Positions 17,597 through 28,178 of a stretch of 64,000 nucleotides of DNA are shown piece by piece; the stretch's first letter is position 1; each line of letters starts with the position of its first letter. Source of the DNA: Desulfobotulus mexicanus (GTDB lineage: Bacteria > Desulfobacterota > Desulfobacteria > Desulfobacterales > ASO4-4); the NCBI RefSeq assembly GCF_006175995.1, contig NZ_VDMB01000008.1, positions 1-64,000 of the forward strand, in the 5' to 3' direction. A program made the position numbers and the translations under genes. The notes under the pieces were generated by a model that searched no databases, had not been told where the DNA came from, and saw only the letters and a program-made list of their open reading frames with translations.

Positions 17597-17717
17597 TGAT
17601 CCTCCTGGGTACCCCAAAGGGTGTACCCGTATAATTCAAAGACCCGGAAATATAACACCACAGGATGCCCGAGTCTATACTTATTTCCCGGTCCGCAAAG
17701 GGACCGGGAAAAACTGA

Positions 17718-19037
17718 TCATCCGCGGCGTCCCCGAATCCTTCCTGTTTTCTTATTCAAAAACCCTTCATAGTTCCTTGTCAGCATGTGGGATTCCATTT
17801 GAGATACGGTATCCAGAGAAACCGCCACAACGATGAGCAAAGCAGTACCCCCGAAATAAAAGGGCACATTGAACTGAGTAATGAGTATGGAAGGCAGGAC
17901 GCATACAGCTGACACATAGGTTGCCCCACTGAGGGTCAGGCGTGTCAGCACCTTATCAATAAAATCTGAAGTCCGTTTACCAGGTCGAATTCCGGGAATA
18001 TATCCGCCATTTTTTCTCATGTTCTCTGCCACATCCACAGGATTAAATACAATGGCTGTATAAAAAAAGCAGAAGAAAAAAATAAAAACGACAAATATAG
18101 TCTCATAAAGAAAACCACCAGGGTGCATGGCATCCATAACTCCCCTCATCATGGGAAGATCAATGAAGCTTGCTATGGTTGCCGGAAACATAATTATGGA
18201 AGATGCAAAAATTGGTGGAATAACTCCTGAAGTATTAACCTTCAATGGCAGATGAGATGTCTGTCCGCCGTACATCTTATTCCCGACAACCCGTTTTGCA
18301 TAATGTACCGGGATGCGGCGCTGTCCCTGTTCCACAAAAACAATAAATGCAACCACACCAATCATCATGATTACAAGGAATACCACCAGAAAAATACCCA
18401 TCTCACCAGTTTTGAGAAGGCGGAAGGTATTTCCCATGGCAGATGGCAAGCCTGCCACAATTCCAGCAAAAATCACCAGAGAGATTCCGTTTCCAATACC
18501 CCTTTCAGTAACCTGCTCACCCAGCCACATGATAAATGCAGTCCCGGATGTCAGGGTAATCACCGTCATGATACGAAAGCCCCAGCCAGGCTCCAGCACA
18601 ACGGCACCACCACCCGGTGCCATCATACTCTCAAGGCCTATGCTGATACCAAGTCCCTGAATAATACTAAGGACAATCGTTCCGTAACGGGTGTACTGAG
18701 TAATCTTGCGACGGCCCTGCTCACCTTCTTTTTTAAGACGCTCCAGGTGGGGAACGGCTACGGTAAGCAGCTGAATAATGATGGAGGCACTTATATAGGG
18801 CATGATTCCGAGGGCAAAGACCGACAGTTGTTCCAAGGCCCCACCGGAAAACATGTCAAACATGGCAAAAAGGGTTCCCTGTGTCCGGGCAAAAATAGCC
18901 CCCAGAGCCTCCCTGTCGATGCCAGGAGTAGGCACATGAACCCCGATACGGTAAACCACCAGCATCATCAGGGTAAACAAGACCCGCCGTTTTAACTCTG
19001 GTACCCTGAAAATATTCTGAAAGCCACTACCCACCAT
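17718..19037 (-). CDS. secY: Preprotein translocase subunit SecY
   Basis: A 439-aa channel protein with ten predicted membrane helices. It starts near [20 protein letters not shown] and contains [15 protein letters not shown] and the plug-region [13 protein letters not shown]. The C-terminal cytoplasmic loop [10 protein letters not shown] appears here as [12 protein letters not shown]. SecY forms the protein-conducting pore with SecE (encoded at 40856-41248). It follows rplO by 7 bases, as in most spc operons. Confidence 0.98.
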   Translation of the reverse strand: MVGSGFQNIFRVPELKRRVLFTLMMLVVYRIGVHVPTPGIDREALGAIFARTQGTLFAMFDMFSGGALEQLSVFALGIMPYISASIIIQLLTVAVPHLERLKKEGEQGRRKITQYTRYGTIVLSIIQGLGISIGLESMMAPGGGAVVLEPGWGFRIMTVITLTSGTAFIMWLGEQVTERGIGNGISLVIFAGIVAGLPSAMGNTFRLLKTGEMGIFLVVFLVIMMIGVVAFIVFVEQGQRRIPVHYAKRVVGNKMYGGQTSHLPLKVNTSGVIPPIFASSIIMFPATIASFIDLPMMRGVMDAMHPGGFLYETIFVVFIFFFCFFYTAIVFNPVDVAENMRKNGGYIPGIRPGKRTSDFIDKVLTRLTLSGATYVSAVCVLPSILITQFNVPFYFGGTALLIVVAVSLDTVSQMESHMLTRNYEGFLNKKTGRIRGRRG

Positions 19038-19044
19038 AAGTCAA

Positions 19045-19485
19045 TTACCCTTCGACTTTGCCACCAGCTGCTTCAATTTTTGCCTTAGCAGCCTGGCTGA
19101 TCCGGGATACCTGTACAGTCAGAGGCACTGAGACTTCTCCCATTGCAAGGAGCTTAACACCGTCTTTTACCTGCCTGACCACACCTGCCTGAAGAAGTGT
19201 CGCTTCATCCACAAGGGAGTTAGCTTCAAATCTGGACAGGTCCGAAAGATTAACAACGGCAAACTGAGTTTTAAAAATACTTGTGAAGCCGCGCTTGGGA
19301 AGTCGGCGGTGCAAAGGCATCTGCCCACCTTCAAAACCGGCACGGACTTTACCGCCGGAACGGGAATTCTGTCCGTTGTAACCACGGCCAGCAGTCGTAC
19401 CATTCCCGGAAGCGACACCACGTCCCTTGCGCTTACGTTTACGGGTCGAGCCCTCTGCCGGAGAAAGTTCATAGAGTTTAACCAT
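19045..19485 (-). CDS. rplO: 50S ribosomal protein L15
   Basis: A 146-aa L15 with the family pattern ELSPAEGSTRKRKRKGRG near the start, then SGNGTTAGRGYNGQNSRSG and GFEGGQMPLHRRLPKRGF. It binds 23S rRNA late in 50S assembly. It lies between rpmD (1 base away) and secY. Confidence 0.97.
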   Translation of the reverse strand: MVKLYELSPAEGSTRKRKRKGRGVASGNGTTAGRGYNGQNSRSGGKVRAGFEGGQMPLHRRLPKRGFTSIFKTQFAVVNLSDLSRFEANSLVDEATLLQAGVVRQVKDGVKLLAMGEVSVPLTVQVSRISQAAKAKIEAAGGKVEG

Positions 19486-19486
19486 C

Positions 19487-19669
19487 TTATACCTCCTCCA
19501 CTTTCACCATATGGGCAATTTTGGTAATCATACCCTGTATGGCAGGATTGGCATCAAGGGTTACCATTTTATGCATCTTGGTCAACCCCAGAGCCCGCAG
19601 CACTTTCCGCTGCTTTTCAGGTTTACCCACCATACTCCGTACCAACTGAATATTGAGCTTGGTTCCCAT
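19487..19669 (-). CDS. rpmD: 50S ribosomal protein L30
   Basis: A 60-aa L30 of standard length, with QLVRSMVGKPEKQRKVLRAL and LGLTKMHKMVTL. It is a small surface protein of the large subunit. It sits 14 bases after rpsE and immediately before rplO. Confidence 0.95.
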   Translation of the reverse strand: MGTKLNIQLVRSMVGKPEKQRKVLRALGLTKMHKMVTLDANPAIQGMITKIAHMVKVEEV

Positions 19670-19683
19670 TACGATATTCCCCT

Positions 19684-20181
19684 TTACAGATCTTCGATCC
19701 GCAGACCGCGCCGTCTGGCAATCTGGGCCGGGCTTTCCAGTCTGCTCAGCCCCTCAATGGTTGCTTTGACCATGTTATGGGGGTTGTTGGACCCAAGGCA
19801 TTTCGTCAGAATGTCCTTTACACCGACAGCCTCAAGTACGGCACGCACAGCACCGCCGGCAATCAGCCCAGTACCCTGAGAAGCTGGCTTGAGCAGTACC
19901 TTGCCAGCACCGAATCTCCCGGTAACTTGAAAAGGAAGAGAGCCTTCCGCAGTGAGTTGAATTTTTACCATATTCTTCTTGGCCTGCTCAACACCTTTAC
20001 GGATGGCTTCAGGAACTTCCCCAGCCTTACCAAGGCCCCAGCCAACCTTACCTTCACCGTCACCAACAACGACAATGGCGCTGAAACTGAACCGACGACC
20101 ACCCTTGACTACCTTGGCAACGCGGTTGATATACACAACCTTGTCGATGTACTGTTTTTCACCCGTGTCTTTTTTAAACAA
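19684..20181 (-). CDS. rpsE: 30S ribosomal protein S5
   Basis: A 165-aa S5 involved in decoding accuracy at the mRNA entry site. The N-terminal double-stranded-RNA-binding part has [18 protein letters not shown] and [17 protein letters not shown]; the C-terminal part has [20 protein letters not shown]. The gene lies 17 bases after rplR. Confidence 0.97.
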   Translation of the reverse strand: MFKKDTGEKQYIDKVVYINRVAKVVKGGRRFSFSAIVVVGDGEGKVGWGLGKAGEVPEAIRKGVEQAKKNMVKIQLTAEGSLPFQVTGRFGAGKVLLKPASQGTGLIAGGAVRAVLEAVGVKDILTKCLGSNNPHNMVKATIEGLSRLESPAQIARRRGLRIEDL

Positions 20182-20198
20182 GGCACAGCCTCCTTACC

Positions 20199-20564
20199 TT
20201 AAAATTCCAGGCCCGCTTCTCTGGCACCGTCGGCCATGGCTTTAACCCGGCCATGATAAATAAAACCATTGCGGTCAAAGACCACCTGGGTCACGCCACC
20301 GGCCACGGCACGCTCTGCCAGTTTCTTACCGATTACTTTTGCCTGTTCCAACTTGGCACCAGCTTCTTCGGTTTCCATTATGTCCTTTTCAACACTGGAA
20401 GCAGAAAACAGAGTACGCCCTTCAATATCATCAATGACCTGAGCATAAATATGCCTGGCACTTCTGAAAACACAAAGTCTCGGGCGCGCAGCAGTTCCCC
20501 GTATCTTTTTACGGATACGGGTCTTTCTTTTCAGCCGCGTCGCATTTTTGGAATTGCAGCTCAT
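20199..20564 (-). CDS. rplR: 50S ribosomal protein L18
   Basis: A 121-aa L18, a 5S rRNA-binding protein. Conserved parts include [20 protein letters not shown] and the C-terminal [20 protein letters not shown] followed by AREAGLEF. It is placed between rplF and rpsE as in the standard spc operon, with 68 bases separating it from rplF. Confidence 0.97.
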   Translation of the reverse strand: MSCNSKNATRLKRKTRIRKKIRGTAARPRLCVFRSARHIYAQVIDDIEGRTLFSASSVEKDIMETEEAGAKLEQAKVIGKKLAERAVAGGVTQVVFDRNGFIYHGRVKAMADGAREAGLEF

Positions 20565-20632
20565 TCCCTTAAATCCTCATTGGTTTCGAAACGTCCCACT
20601 ATGGCCCCTTTGGGCCTGGGCCCGATCCTTTT

Positions 20633-21169
20633 TTACTTAGCGGCCTTACCAGCCTTACGAATTATATGTTCATCCGCATACTTGATGCCCTTACCCTTAT
20701 AGGGTTCAGGAGGACGAACGGACCGGATCTCCGCAGCGACCTGTCCAACTTTCTGCTTGTCAACACCGGATATCGTAATATCATTGTTCTTTGCCACAGC
20801 CAGACTTATTCCTTCCGGGACAGGATAGTCCACAGGGTTGGAATAGCCCACATGCAGAGTAAGAACATCAGTTTTAAGCTCGGCTCTGTAACCAATACCA
20901 TTGATTTGAAGAACCTTATTAAAACCTTCACTGACACCGGTAACCATATTAGCCACCAGCGCCCGGGTCATACCTTGAAAAGCAACGGCCTGCCTGTCTT
21001 CCGTCAGGGGCTTCACATGCATTACATTTTCAAGCAACTCAAGGTCCACAGACGGATGAATTTCACGCTGCAGTTTTCCCAGAGGGCCATCAACGCTCAG
21101 CACACGATCGGCATAACGGACAGTAACCTTGGCCGGAACCTGGATTGGTTTTTTTCCAATTCTTGACAT
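20633..21169 (-). CDS. rplF: 50S ribosomal protein L6
   Basis: A 178-aa L6 located near the sarcin-ricin loop and factor-binding site. It starts SRIGKKPIQVPAKV at the ATG at 21169, preceded by GAGGAGA; the frame extends 17 codons upstream but this would overlap rpsH and exceed the family length. The C-terminal signature RPPEPYKGKGIKYADEHI is present. Confidence 0.96.
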   Translation of the reverse strand: MSRIGKKPIQVPAKVTVRYADRVLSVDGPLGKLQREIHPSVDLELLENVMHVKPLTEDRQAVAFQGMTRALVANMVTGVSEGFNKVLQINGIGYRAELKTDVLTLHVGYSNPVDYPVPEGISLAVAKNNDITISGVDKQKVGQVAAEIRSVRPPEPYKGKGIKYADEHIIRKAGKAAK

Positions 21170-21185
21170 GATCTCTCCTCGACTC

Positions 21186-21587
21186 CTACCAGACGTTACA
21201 GAGCACTTCTCCACCGACATTCTCAGTCTTGGCCTGCTTGTCGGTGAGAATCCCCTTGGAGGTGGAAAGAATCGCTATGCCAAGTCCATTAAGAACGGGC
21301 TTTATCTCACCAGTCTTTGCATAGGTCCGACAACTGGGCTTGCTCACGCGGTCAATGCCATAAATCACATGCTTCTGGCCCTCTGAATACTTCAGATACA
21401 CCCGAAGAATGCCCTGTTTGCCATCATCAACTTTTTTGAAATTTTTGACGTAACCCTGCTCCTTGAGAACCCTTGCAAGTTCCACTTTAATTGTAGAGCT
21501 GGGCATATCCACACTGGCGAATTTTGCTTTCCCGCCATTTCTTATACGGGTCAGCATATCCGCGATGGGATCTATGATTGCTGCCAT
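21186..21587 (-). CDS. rpsH: 30S ribosomal protein S8
   Basis: A 133-aa S8, which binds the central domain of 16S rRNA and in E. coli represses its own operon. It shows DPIADMLTRIRNGGKAKF at the N-terminus and the C-terminal LNGLGIAILSTSKGILTDKQ, then GGEVLCNVW. The gene lies between rpsN and rplF. Confidence 0.97.
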   Translation of the reverse strand: MAAIIDPIADMLTRIRNGGKAKFASVDMPSSTIKVELARVLKEQGYVKNFKKVDDGKQGILRVYLKYSEGQKHVIYGIDRVSKPSCRTYAKTGEIKPVLNGLGIAILSTSKGILTDKQAKTENVGGEVLCNVW

Positions 21588-21634
21588 TTATTTCTCTCCA
21601 TTATCGTCCCTTGATTCCATTCCAGATCCCGCTT

Positions 21635-21820
21635 TTACCAGCTGGACTTGGTTACCCCGGGCAACAAACCTTCGGATGCCATCTTTCTAAAACAGATACG
21701 GCATAAACCAAACTTCCGAAGAAAAGCTCTGGGGCGGCCACAGACAGGACAGCGGTTATACGCTCGTACCTGGAACTTGGGCTTACGATTTGCTTTTGCG
21801 ATCAAAGATTTCTTGGCCAC
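21635..21820 (-). CDS. rpsN: 30S ribosomal protein S14, zinc (type Z) form, GTG start
   Basis: A 61-aa short S14 starting [15 protein letters not shown] and ending [14 protein letters not shown]. Four cysteines in CPVCGRP and CRICF bind zinc, so this is the short zinc-dependent type rather than the ~100-aa zinc-free type. The GTG start at 21820 has AGGAGG six bases upstream. It lies 37 bases after rplE. Confidence 0.95.
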   Translation of the reverse strand: MAKKSLIAKANRKPKFQVRAYNRCPVCGRPRAFLRKFGLCRICFRKMASEGLLPGVTKSSW

Positions 21821-21857
21821 TTTTTTCCTCCTAAATTCCCTTCCGAAATAATTCTCA

Positions 21858-22397
21858 TCAGTTCCGGAAAGGCATCCCCATGAGCCGGAGCAACTCCTTG
21901 GCTTCCGCATTTGTTTTAGCGGATGTCACAATGCAGACATTAAGCCCCTTGACCTTATCTATCTTATCATAGTCAATCTCAGGGAAAATGATCTGCTCCC
22001 GAATACCAAGGGTATAATTGCCGTTACCATCAAAGGCTTTACCCGAAACCCCTTTAAAATCCCGAACACGGGGCAAAGCGGCATTGAGAAGACGCGTCAG
22101 AAAATCATACATCCGCTGCTGACGAAGGGTTACCGTACAGCCAATGGGCATTCCCTCGCGAAGTTTAAACGCAGCAATGGACTTTTTTGCCCGTGTAATA
22201 ACAGGCTTCTGACCAGCAATCTTACCAAGTTCATCGGCAGCAGCATCCAGGATTTTGCTGTTATGGATAGCTTCACCAAGACCCATATTAAGGACAACCT
22301 TCTCAATCCGGGGAACCTGCATGGGATTCCTGTACTGAAAGGCTTCCATGAGCTGGGGAACCACTTCCCCCTGATACTTACTCTTTAAATACGACAT
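21858..22397 (-). CDS. rplE: 50S ribosomal protein L5
   Basis: A 179-aa L5, which binds 5S rRNA and contacts P-site tRNA. It contains [39 protein letters not shown] and the C-terminal [19 protein letters not shown]. The ATG at 22397 has GGAGG at good spacing; an upstream in-frame start at 22412 lacks one. It follows rplX by 39 bases. Confidence 0.96.
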   Translation of the reverse strand: MSYLKSKYQGEVVPQLMEAFQYRNPMQVPRIEKVVLNMGLGEAIHNSKILDAAADELGKIAGQKPVITRAKKSIAAFKLREGMPIGCTVTLRQQRMYDFLTRLLNAALPRVRDFKGVSGKAFDGNGNYTLGIREQIIFPEIDYDKIDKVKGLNVCIVTSAKTNAEAKELLRLMGMPFRN

Positions 22398-22436
22398 TCG
22401 ATCCTCCGGCACGATCCTGAACCATCCGCCCGGTAA

Positions 22437-22763
22437 TTAAGCGTCAATGTTTTCATTGCATTTTCTGCATACACGCACTTTTTTTCCGTTTTCCAGTTCC
22501 TGCATCCGGATGCGTGATGCCTTCATGCAGTGATTGCACATCAGCATTATATTGGACAGATGAATCGGGGCCTCCTGTTCGATGATCCCGCCCTGCCGAT
22601 TTTTCATATCCGGCTTCACATGGCGTTTCACCTTATTGATGTTCTCAACAATTACCCGGTTATCTTTACGGATCACCTTGAGAACCTTGCCGATCTTTCC
22701 TTCATCCTTACCGGCAATAACCTTGACCTTGTCTTCTTTTTTAATACTCGTCTTTACCGTCAT
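22437..22763 (-). CDS. rplX: 50S ribosomal protein L24, zinc-ribbon form
   Basis: A 108-aa L24 that initiates 50S assembly. The KOW segment is KVKVIAGKDEGKIGKVLKV. The C-terminal half has CNHC and CRKC pairs that probably bind zinc, a form seen in many bacteria but not in E. coli. The ATG at 22763 is used here; a GTG three bases upstream is at least as well spaced from AAGGAG and could be the real start. Confidence 0.93.
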   Translation of the reverse strand: MTVKTSIKKEDKVKVIAGKDEGKIGKVLKVIRKDNRVIVENINKVKRHVKPDMKNRQGGIIEQEAPIHLSNIMLMCNHCMKASRIRMQELENGKKVRVCRKCNENIDA

Positions 22764-22794
22764 CACGTACTCGTTTCTCCTTGTGGGCTGCCGG

Positions 22795-23163
22795 TTAGAG
22801 GACCTCTGGCGCCAGGGAGACAATCTTCATGAAACGCTTTGCACGCAACTCCCGTGCAACAGGTCCGAAGATACGGGTGCCGATGGGTTCTCTGTTGTTG
22901 TTAATCAAGACAGCGGAATTGTCATCAAAGCGGATTTTGGAACCATCCGGACGTGAAATCTCCTTGGATGTTCTTACAATCACTGCTTTCTGCACATCCC
23001 CTTTTTTAACTTTGGAATTGGGGATCGCTTCTTTGACAGACACCACAATAACGTCACCGATGCCGGCGTAACGCCGCTTAGATCCTCCCAGAACCTTGAT
23101 GCAATAAACTTCCTTGGCTCCGGAATTATCTGCCACCGTAAGTCTGCTTTCAGCCTGAATCAT
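22795..23163 (-). CDS. rplN: 50S ribosomal protein L14
   Basis: A 122-aa L14, a very conserved protein on the subunit interface. It starts [19 protein letters not shown] and has the signature [20 protein letters not shown] and the C-terminal [14 protein letters not shown]. It is positioned between rpsQ and rplX with short gaps. Confidence 0.98.
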   Translation of the reverse strand: MIQAESRLTVADNSGAKEVYCIKVLGGSKRRYAGIGDVIVVSVKEAIPNSKVKKGDVQKAVIVRTSKEISRPDGSKIRFDDNSAVLINNNREPIGTRIFGPVARELRAKRFMKIVSLAPEVL

Positions 23164-23180
23164 GGCGATCTTTCCTTATA

Positions 23181-23438
23181 TCAAGCCGTTTTTTCAACGA
23201 TTTTACTGACACGCCAGTGTTTACTTTTGCTTAGGGGACGGCTTTCCGTGATAATCACACGATCCCCTATCTTACAGGCGTTTTCCTCGTCATGGGCCGC
23301 ATACTTCTTATGCGTTTTCACATACTTTTTGTACAGCTTGTGCTTGATCACCCGCTCTACCCGGACAACAACGGTTTTATCCATTTTGTCCGAAACAACG
23401 GTTGCAAGCTGCTGCCGCTTCATTCCACGCTCATTCAT
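23181..23438 (-). CDS. rpsQ: 30S ribosomal protein S17
   Basis: An 85-aa OB-fold protein binding helix 11 of 16S rRNA. Conserved blocks are [20 protein letters not shown] and [20 protein letters not shown]. Its ATG overlaps the rpmC stop by one base (TAATG), suggesting translational coupling. Confidence 0.97.
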   Translation of the reverse strand: MNERGMKRQQLATVVSDKMDKTVVVRVERVIKHKLYKKYVKTHKKYAAHDEENACKIGDRVIITESRPLSKSKHWRVSKIVEKTA

Positions 23439-23641
23439 TATGCATCCTGCCCCTTGGATTTCCGTTGCTGGATCACTGTCATGACACGGGCCACCTTCTT
23501 TTTAATCAGTTTAAGGGAGGCTGTGTTATCGAGCTGTGCCGTCGCATGACGGAAACGCAGGTTCATATGTTCCTGCCTGAAATCCTTCAATCTGGCTTCA
23601 AGCTCATTCATGTCAAGCGATCTCAATTCATTTGATTTCAT
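23438..23641 (-). CDS. rpmC: 50S ribosomal protein L29
   Basis: A 67-aa L29 at the polypeptide exit tunnel, with [20 protein letters not shown] and the C-terminal [16 protein letters not shown]. The ATG at 23641 overlaps the rplP stop as ATGA, which supports this start over a TTG six bases upstream. Its stop overlaps the rpsQ start by one base. Confidence 0.95.
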   Translation of the reverse strand: MKSNELRSLDMNELEARLKDFRQEHMNLRFRHATAQLDNTASLKLIKKKVARVMTVIQQRKSKGQDA

Positions 23642-24054
23642 TGCCAATCGCCTCTTTCTACGAACCGGGTTTTTACCGGAAGTTTGTAGGAAGCCAGGCG
23701 CAAGGCCTCCATGGCCTTCTCCCGGGATACACCTTCCATCTCATAAAGAATCCGTCCGGGCTTAATTACGGCCACCCAACTGTCATGGGGACCCTTACCC
23801 TTACCCATACGAACCTCTGCGGGTTTTTTAGTAATGGGTTTATCCGGAAAAATCCTAATCCACATTTTACCGCCACGCCGGACATGGCGAGTCATGGCAA
23901 TACGCGCAGACTCAATCTGACGGGAGTTGATATAGCCGCACTCAAGGGCCTGAAGACCAAACTCACCGAAACTCAAAGTAGCCCCGCGCTGGGCTGTGCC
24001 CTTCATTCTGCCACGCTGCTGTTTCCGGAACTTAAATCTCTTGGGACTCAGCAT
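23638..24054 (-). CDS. rplP: 50S ribosomal protein L16
   Basis: A 138-aa L16, which helps shape the A site and peptidyl-transferase centre. It begins [19 protein letters not shown] and carries [20 protein letters not shown] and [13 protein letters not shown]. It overlaps rpmC by 4 bases (ATGA) and follows rpsC by 23 bases. Confidence 0.98.
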   Translation of the reverse strand: MLSPKRFKFRKQQRGRMKGTAQRGATLSFGEFGLQALECGYINSRQIESARIAMTRHVRRGGKMWIRIFPDKPITKKPAEVRMGKGKGPHDSWVAVIKPGRILYEMEGVSREKAMEALRLASYKLPVKTRFVERGDWQ

Positions 24055-24077
24055 GTCTCATAAACTCCTGAAGCGAC

Positions 24078-24734
24078 CTACCGGGCGGCAGCCGCCTGAA
24101 CTTTGTCCTTGCTCAGAACTTCGCCTTTAAAGATGAAAACCTTCACACCAATCTGTCCATAGGTCGTCTTGGCTTCGGCGAAACCGTAGTCAATGTCCGC
24201 CCGGAGAGTATGCAGAGGAATACGTCCCTCTTTATACCACTCTGTCCGGGCCATTTCCGCGCCACCAAGACGGCCGGAGCAGATAATCTTCACACCTTCT
24301 GCGCCAAAACGCATGGCTGAAGAAACACCTTTTTTCATGGCACGACGGAAAGCCACACGACGCTCCAGCTGCTGCGCCACGTTTTCAGCCACCAGCTGGG
24401 CATCCAGCTCCGGCCTGCGCACTTCCTGAATATCAATCATAACTTCCTGGGAAACAACCTTCGCCAGCTCCTGCTTGAGCTGAGCAATTTCTGCTCCCTT
24501 TTTCCCGATAACAATGCCGGGACGTGCCGTAAAAATCCTCAGGCGCACACGTTTATTGGATCGTTCAATTTCAATCTTTGATACGCCTGCATGACCCAGG
24601 CGTTTTTTCAAGAACCTGCGGATTTTAAAATCTTCATAAATAAAATCAGCATAGCTTTTCTTGGCATACCAGCGGGAATCCCAGGTTTTAATGATCCCCA
24701 ATCTCAGTCCTGTCGGATTAACTTTCTGACCCAA
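24078..24734 (-). CDS. rpsC: 30S ribosomal protein S3, probable TTG start
   Basis: A 218-aa S3 at the mRNA entry channel. The natural start [19 protein letters not shown] follows a TTG at 24734 with AAGGAGG just upstream; an in-frame upstream codon at 24767 would overlap rplV and add residues not found in S3. The KH domain has [20 protein letters not shown] and the C-terminal part [17 protein letters not shown]. It follows rplV by 13 bases. Confidence 0.95.
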   Translation of the reverse strand: MGQKVNPTGLRLGIIKTWDSRWYAKKSYADFIYEDFKIRRFLKKRLGHAGVSKIEIERSNKRVRLRIFTARPGIVIGKKGAEIAQLKQELAKVVSQEVMIDIQEVRRPELDAQLVAENVAQQLERRVAFRRAMKKGVSSAMRFGAEGVKIICSGRLGGAEMARTEWYKEGRIPLHTLRADIDYGFAEAKTTYGQIGVKVFIFKGEVLSKDKVQAAAAR

Positions 24735-24747
24735 CCTCTCCTCCTTC

Positions 24748-25083
24748 CTAGGCCGTCTTCTCGGCAACGATGACCGTAATGTGACTGGTCCGTTTCAGAA
24801 TCCGGGAACCCCTTCCGCGGGCACGGGGACGGAATCTTTTGAGGGATGGTCCCTGGTCTACGAAAATATTTTTTATAAAAAGGGAGTCGACGTCGATTTC
24901 CTGCTGATCCGCATTGGCAACAGCAGATTTGAGCGTTTTCCCCAAGATCCCAGCAGCTTTCTGGGGCATAAACTGCAACACATTGATCCCCGCATCCACC
25001 GGTTTACCTTTAACTGCATCGATGATCATGCGTACCTTCTGGGGAGAGATGCGTACATATCGGGTAACTGCCTTAACCTCCAT
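24748..25083 (-). CDS. rplV: 50S ribosomal protein L22
   Basis: A 111-aa L22 whose beta-hairpin lines the exit tunnel. It begins [18 protein letters not shown] and ends with [20 protein letters not shown]. The ATG at 25083 is preferred because AAAGGA is eight bases upstream and the family starts there; an in-frame ATG at 25092 would add three residues. The hairpin tip looks wild type for macrolide sensitivity. Confidence 0.94.
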   Translation of the reverse strand: MEVKAVTRYVRISPQKVRMIIDAVKGKPVDAGINVLQFMPQKAAGILGKTLKSAVANADQQEIDVDSLFIKNIFVDQGPSLKRFRPRARGRGSRILKRTSHITVIVAEKTA

Positions 25084-25095
25084 CTCCGTCATCCT

Positions 25096-25377
25096 TTACT
25101 TCTTCATTTTGGATTTTTTATCCGCAGCATGACCATAGTAAGTCCGCGTCGGCGAGAATTCGCCCAACTTGTGCCCTACCATGTTCTCGGAAACAAAAAC
25201 CGGGATGAATTTCTTACCATTATGAACAGCCAGTGTCAGGCCGACCATTTCGGGAAGAATAGTAGAGCGCCTGGACCAGGTTTTAATAACCTTGTTATTC
25301 CTGGTTTCCTGCGCAGTAACAATTTTCTTGAAAAGACTCTGGTCCACATACGGACCCTTTTTCAGCGACCGAGGCAT
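25096..25377 (-). CDS. rpsS: 30S ribosomal protein S19
   Basis: A 93-aa S19 of the 30S head, starting [18 protein letters not shown] with the signature [20 protein letters not shown]. The ATG at 25377 is chosen from family length; the frame extends ten codons upstream to 25407, but that does not match S19. It lies 45 bases after rplB. Confidence 0.96.
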   Translation of the reverse strand: MPRSLKKGPYVDQSLFKKIVTAQETRNNKVIKTWSRRSTILPEMVGLTLAVHNGKKFIPVFVSENMVGHKLGEFSPTRTYYGHAADKKSKMKK

Positions 25378-25422
25378 GAAAAAAATCTCCCTGTGCACCG
25401 GTTTCATACCGGTGTTAGACGG

Positions 25423-26247
25423 TTATTTGGAGCGCCGTCGTACAATGTACTTGTCGGTGGCTTTATTTTTCCTGGTTCTGTAACCCTTGGTGGGCTTACC
25501 CCAGGGAGTACATGGATGACGTCCACCGGAAGAACGGCCCTCACCACCACCCATGGGATGATCCACAGGGTTCATGGCTACACCACGCACACTTGGACGA
25601 ACACCCATCCAGCGCTTACGTCCGGCTTTACCCAGAGAAAGATTGGCATGATCCTTGTTACCCAGCTCACCTATAGTGGCTTTGCAACGCAGAAGAATCA
25701 TACGGACTTCACCGGAGGGAAGTTTAACCAGTGCATAGCCATCTTCCTTGGCCATAAGTTGGGCAGAAGCACCGGCAGACCGGACAATCTGTCCGCCCTT
25801 GCCAATTTTCAGCTCAATATTATGGATATGGGTACCCAGAGGAATATTAGCCAGAGGCAGTGTATTACCTGGACGGATATCTGCCGTTTCTCCGGACTGT
25901 ACCGTATCACCGACCTTCAGATTAAACGGGGCCAGTATATAACGTTTTTCACCATCTGCATAGTGCAGGAGTGCAATACGGGCTGTACGATTGGGATCAT
26001 ACTCAATGGCCGCTACCTTGGCCGGAATATTTTCCTTGTCCCGCTTGAAATCCACAATACGATAATGACGTCTGTGTCCACCACCCCGGTGCCGGCAGGT
26101 TATACGTCCGTTGACGTTCCGGCCACCGCTCTTACTAAGGGGGCGCAGCAGACTTTTTTCAGGCGTGCTTTTTGTAATCTCGTCAAACGCAGAGTACTCC
26201 TGTGCTCTGCGACCCGCCGATGTAGGCTTTACTTTCTTAATTGCCAT
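25423..26247 (-). CDS. rplB: 50S ribosomal protein L2
   Basis: A 274-aa L2, required for subunit joining and peptidyl transfer. The N-terminal RNA-binding part has [20 protein letters not shown] and the C-terminal signature [20 protein letters not shown] contains the conserved functional His. Length is standard. It follows rplW by 14 bases. Confidence 0.98.
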   Translation of the reverse strand: MAIKKVKPTSAGRRAQEYSAFDEITKSTPEKSLLRPLSKSGGRNVNGRITCRHRGGGHRRHYRIVDFKRDKENIPAKVAAIEYDPNRTARIALLHYADGEKRYILAPFNLKVGDTVQSGETADIRPGNTLPLANIPLGTHIHNIELKIGKGGQIVRSAGASAQLMAKEDGYALVKLPSGEVRMILLRCKATIGELGNKDHANLSLGKAGRKRWMGVRPSVRGVAMNPVDHPMGGGEGRSSGGRHPCTPWGKPTKGYRTRKNKATDKYIVRRRSK

Positions 26248-26261
26248 TGGATGCCCTCTGC

Positions 26262-26549
26262 TTATACGCCGTCAAAAAATTCGATTTTCTCCCCAGGCAT
26301 TAACGTGGCAATCGCTTTTTTCCAATCTTTCCGCTTGCCGACAATCCTGCCCCGCTGCTTCACCTTTCCTTTTACATTCTGGGTGTGCACAGACAGAATT
26401 TTAACGTTAAAAACCGATTCGATAGCTTTTTTCACTTCGATACGGTTTGCCTTGGGAGCCACCTCGAAGGTAACCTTATTGCCTTCTTCAAGAAGGATAT
26501 TGGTTTTTTCCGTGTTCAGGGGACGAATAAGAATATCATGGTAATTCAT
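26262..26549 (-). CDS. rplW: 50S ribosomal protein L23
   Basis: A 95-aa L23, docking site for trigger factor and SRP at the tunnel exit. It shows [20 protein letters not shown] and VEKAIESVF-like [17 protein letters not shown]. Its ATG overlaps the rplD stop by 4 bases, so translation is probably coupled. Confidence 0.96.
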   Translation of the reverse strand: MNYHDILIRPLNTEKTNILLEEGNKVTFEVAPKANRIEVKKAIESVFNVKILSVHTQNVKGKVKQRGRIVGKRKDWKKAIATLMPGEKIEFFDGV

Positions 26550-27169
26550 GATGCAAACCTCCCTTCAATACTCTGAACCGAAGACGGCACAAGCAGAAGA
26601 TCATCGTAGCGGAGAATATCATAAACATTGAGACCTTCTGCTTTCAACACCTTAACGCCGGGAATATTCCGGGCGGAAAGCTCAAGATTCCGATTTTCTT
26701 CACCGATGACAATGAGCGTTTTCCGGGTGTTCAGAACCTGCATGATACCAACGAAATTTTTTGTTTTAATTCCGTCGAGACTCAGGTCTTCCAGCACCTT
26801 GATGTTCTCATTTTTCAGCTTGCTGCTAAGCGCCATTTTCAACGCCAGCTGCCGAACCTTCTTGGGGAGACTGTACGCATAGGAGCGAGGGTGGGGTCCG
26901 AACACAACCCCGCCGCCCCTTAAGAGCGGAGACTTAATATCTCCGCGCCGCGCACGGCCGGTTCCTTTCTGACGGAACAGTTTCCGGGTAGAACCCTTAA
27001 TATCGGACCGGTTTTTTACGCACGCAGTCCCTGCCCGCCTTTTAGCCAGCTGCATCTTAACTACCTCGTGCAGCACAGCAGGCTTCACTTCCACATTAAA
27101 GACGCTGTCTGAAAGCTCCAACTGGGAAACTTTCTCGCCTTCTTTATTCCAAACATCAACGACAGCCAT
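26546..27169 (-). CDS. rplD: 50S ribosomal protein L4
   Basis: A 207-aa L4. The exit-tunnel loop is visible as [20 protein letters not shown] followed by [15 protein letters not shown]. In E. coli L4 also represses the S10 operon; no matching leader could be recognised here. It lies 52 bases after rplC and overlaps rplW by 4 bases. Confidence 0.97.
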   Translation of the reverse strand: MAVVDVWNKEGEKVSQLELSDSVFNVEVKPAVLHEVVKMQLAKRRAGTACVKNRSDIKGSTRKLFRQKGTGRARRGDIKSPLLRGGGVVFGPHPRSYAYSLPKKVRQLALKMALSSKLKNENIKVLEDLSLDGIKTKNFVGIMQVLNTRKTLIVIGEENRNLELSARNIPGVKVLKAEGLNVYDILRYDDLLLVPSSVQSIEGRFAS

Positions 27170-27221
27170 GGTGTTTCCTCATCATATCCAAACGCCGCAG
27201 TCCCGACGCACCGGACGGAAG

Positions 27222-27854
27222 CTATTTCTGGTATTTCCGCTTCTTGATCTCGAGGATTCCGGTTTTGTGACCGGGGACTGCGCCCTTGATCAGGAGGAGA
27301 TTTTCCTCGGGGCGGATATCTACTATCTGAAGGTTTCTGGCCGTTTTACGATCCACACCCATATGACCGGGCATTTTTTTACCCTTTACAACACGGGAAG
27401 GCCAGGCAGAACACCCCACAGAGCCAGGGGCACGAACGTTATGGGAACCATGGGTGACTGGCCCGCGGTGAAAACCATGACGTTTTACTGTACCGGCAAA
27501 ACCTTTACCCTGAGTGGTTCCAACCACATCCACAAGATCTCCAACTTTAAAGAGATCCACGGTAACTTCCTGACCCAGCGTGAACAGGGAAGGATCTTCC
27601 ACTGCAAACTCCTTTACCACGGAGAAGCACTGAACTCCGGCCTTGGCAAAATGGCCCTTCATGGGCTTGTTTACTCGCTGTTCTTTTTTCGGACCAAAAG
27701 CTACCTGCAACGCATTGTAGCCATCGGTTTCTACTGTTTTAATCTGGGTAACAACACAGGGACCGGCCTGGACGACGGTAACGGGAATACTGTTCCCATC
27801 CTGGTTAAAGATCCTTGTCATCCCCAGCTTTTTTGCGATCAGTCCTTTGCACAT
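27222..27854 (-). CDS. rplC: 50S ribosomal protein L3
   Basis: A 210-aa L3, an early 50S assembly protein near the peptidyl-transferase centre. It starts [19 protein letters not shown] and contains [19 protein letters not shown] and [20 protein letters not shown]. The ATG at 27854 matches the family start; a TTG six bases upstream is in frame. It follows rpsJ by 15 bases. Confidence 0.96.
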   Translation of the reverse strand: MCKGLIAKKLGMTRIFNQDGNSIPVTVVQAGPCVVTQIKTVETDGYNALQVAFGPKKEQRVNKPMKGHFAKAGVQCFSVVKEFAVEDPSLFTLGQEVTVDLFKVGDLVDVVGTTQGKGFAGTVKRHGFHRGPVTHGSHNVRAPGSVGCSAWPSRVVKGKKMPGHMGVDRKTARNLQIVDIRPEENLLLIKGAVPGHKTGILEIKKRKYQK

Positions 27855-27869
27855 GATCAAAGCTTCCTC

Positions 27870-28178
27870 TTACAGTTTGATCTCCACGTCTACACCGGGA
27901 GACAGGTCCAACTTCATCAAGGCATCGACCGTCTGCTGGGTCGGCTCCAGAATGTCAAGCATACGCTTGTGCGTCCGGATTTCAAACTGCTCCCGGGACT
28001 TTTTGTTGACATGGGGAGACCGGAGAACACAAAACTTGTTTATGCTCGTCGGAAGCGGAATCGGACCGACTATCTTGGCACCGGTCTTTTTGGCGGTATC
28101 CACGATATCCAGCGCAGACTGATCCAGCAGCTTGTGATCGTAGGCCCGCAGCCTGATTCTGATTTTCGCGTTCATCAT
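27870..28178 (-). CDS. rpsJ: 30S ribosomal protein S10 (NusE)
   Basis: A 102-aa S10 that also acts as NusE, linking NusG at RNA polymerase to the ribosome. It shows [38 protein letters not shown] and the C-terminal [14 protein letters not shown]. Two adjacent ATG codons exist at the start and no strong Shine-Dalgarno was seen. It is the first S10-cluster gene, 193 bases after rpsG, where fusA and tuf usually lie. Confidence 0.96.
   Translation of the reverse strand: MMNAKIRIRLRAYDHKLLDQSALDIVDTAKKTGAKIVGPIPLPTSINKFCVLRSPHVNKKSREQFEIRTHKRMLDILEPTQQTVDALMKLDLSPGVDVEIKL

Noticed and set aside
24781-26544. A 587-codon open frame on the + strand across rplV-rpsS-rplB-rplW
   Set aside because: It is the antisense shadow of four certain ribosomal protein genes and has no recognisable domain.
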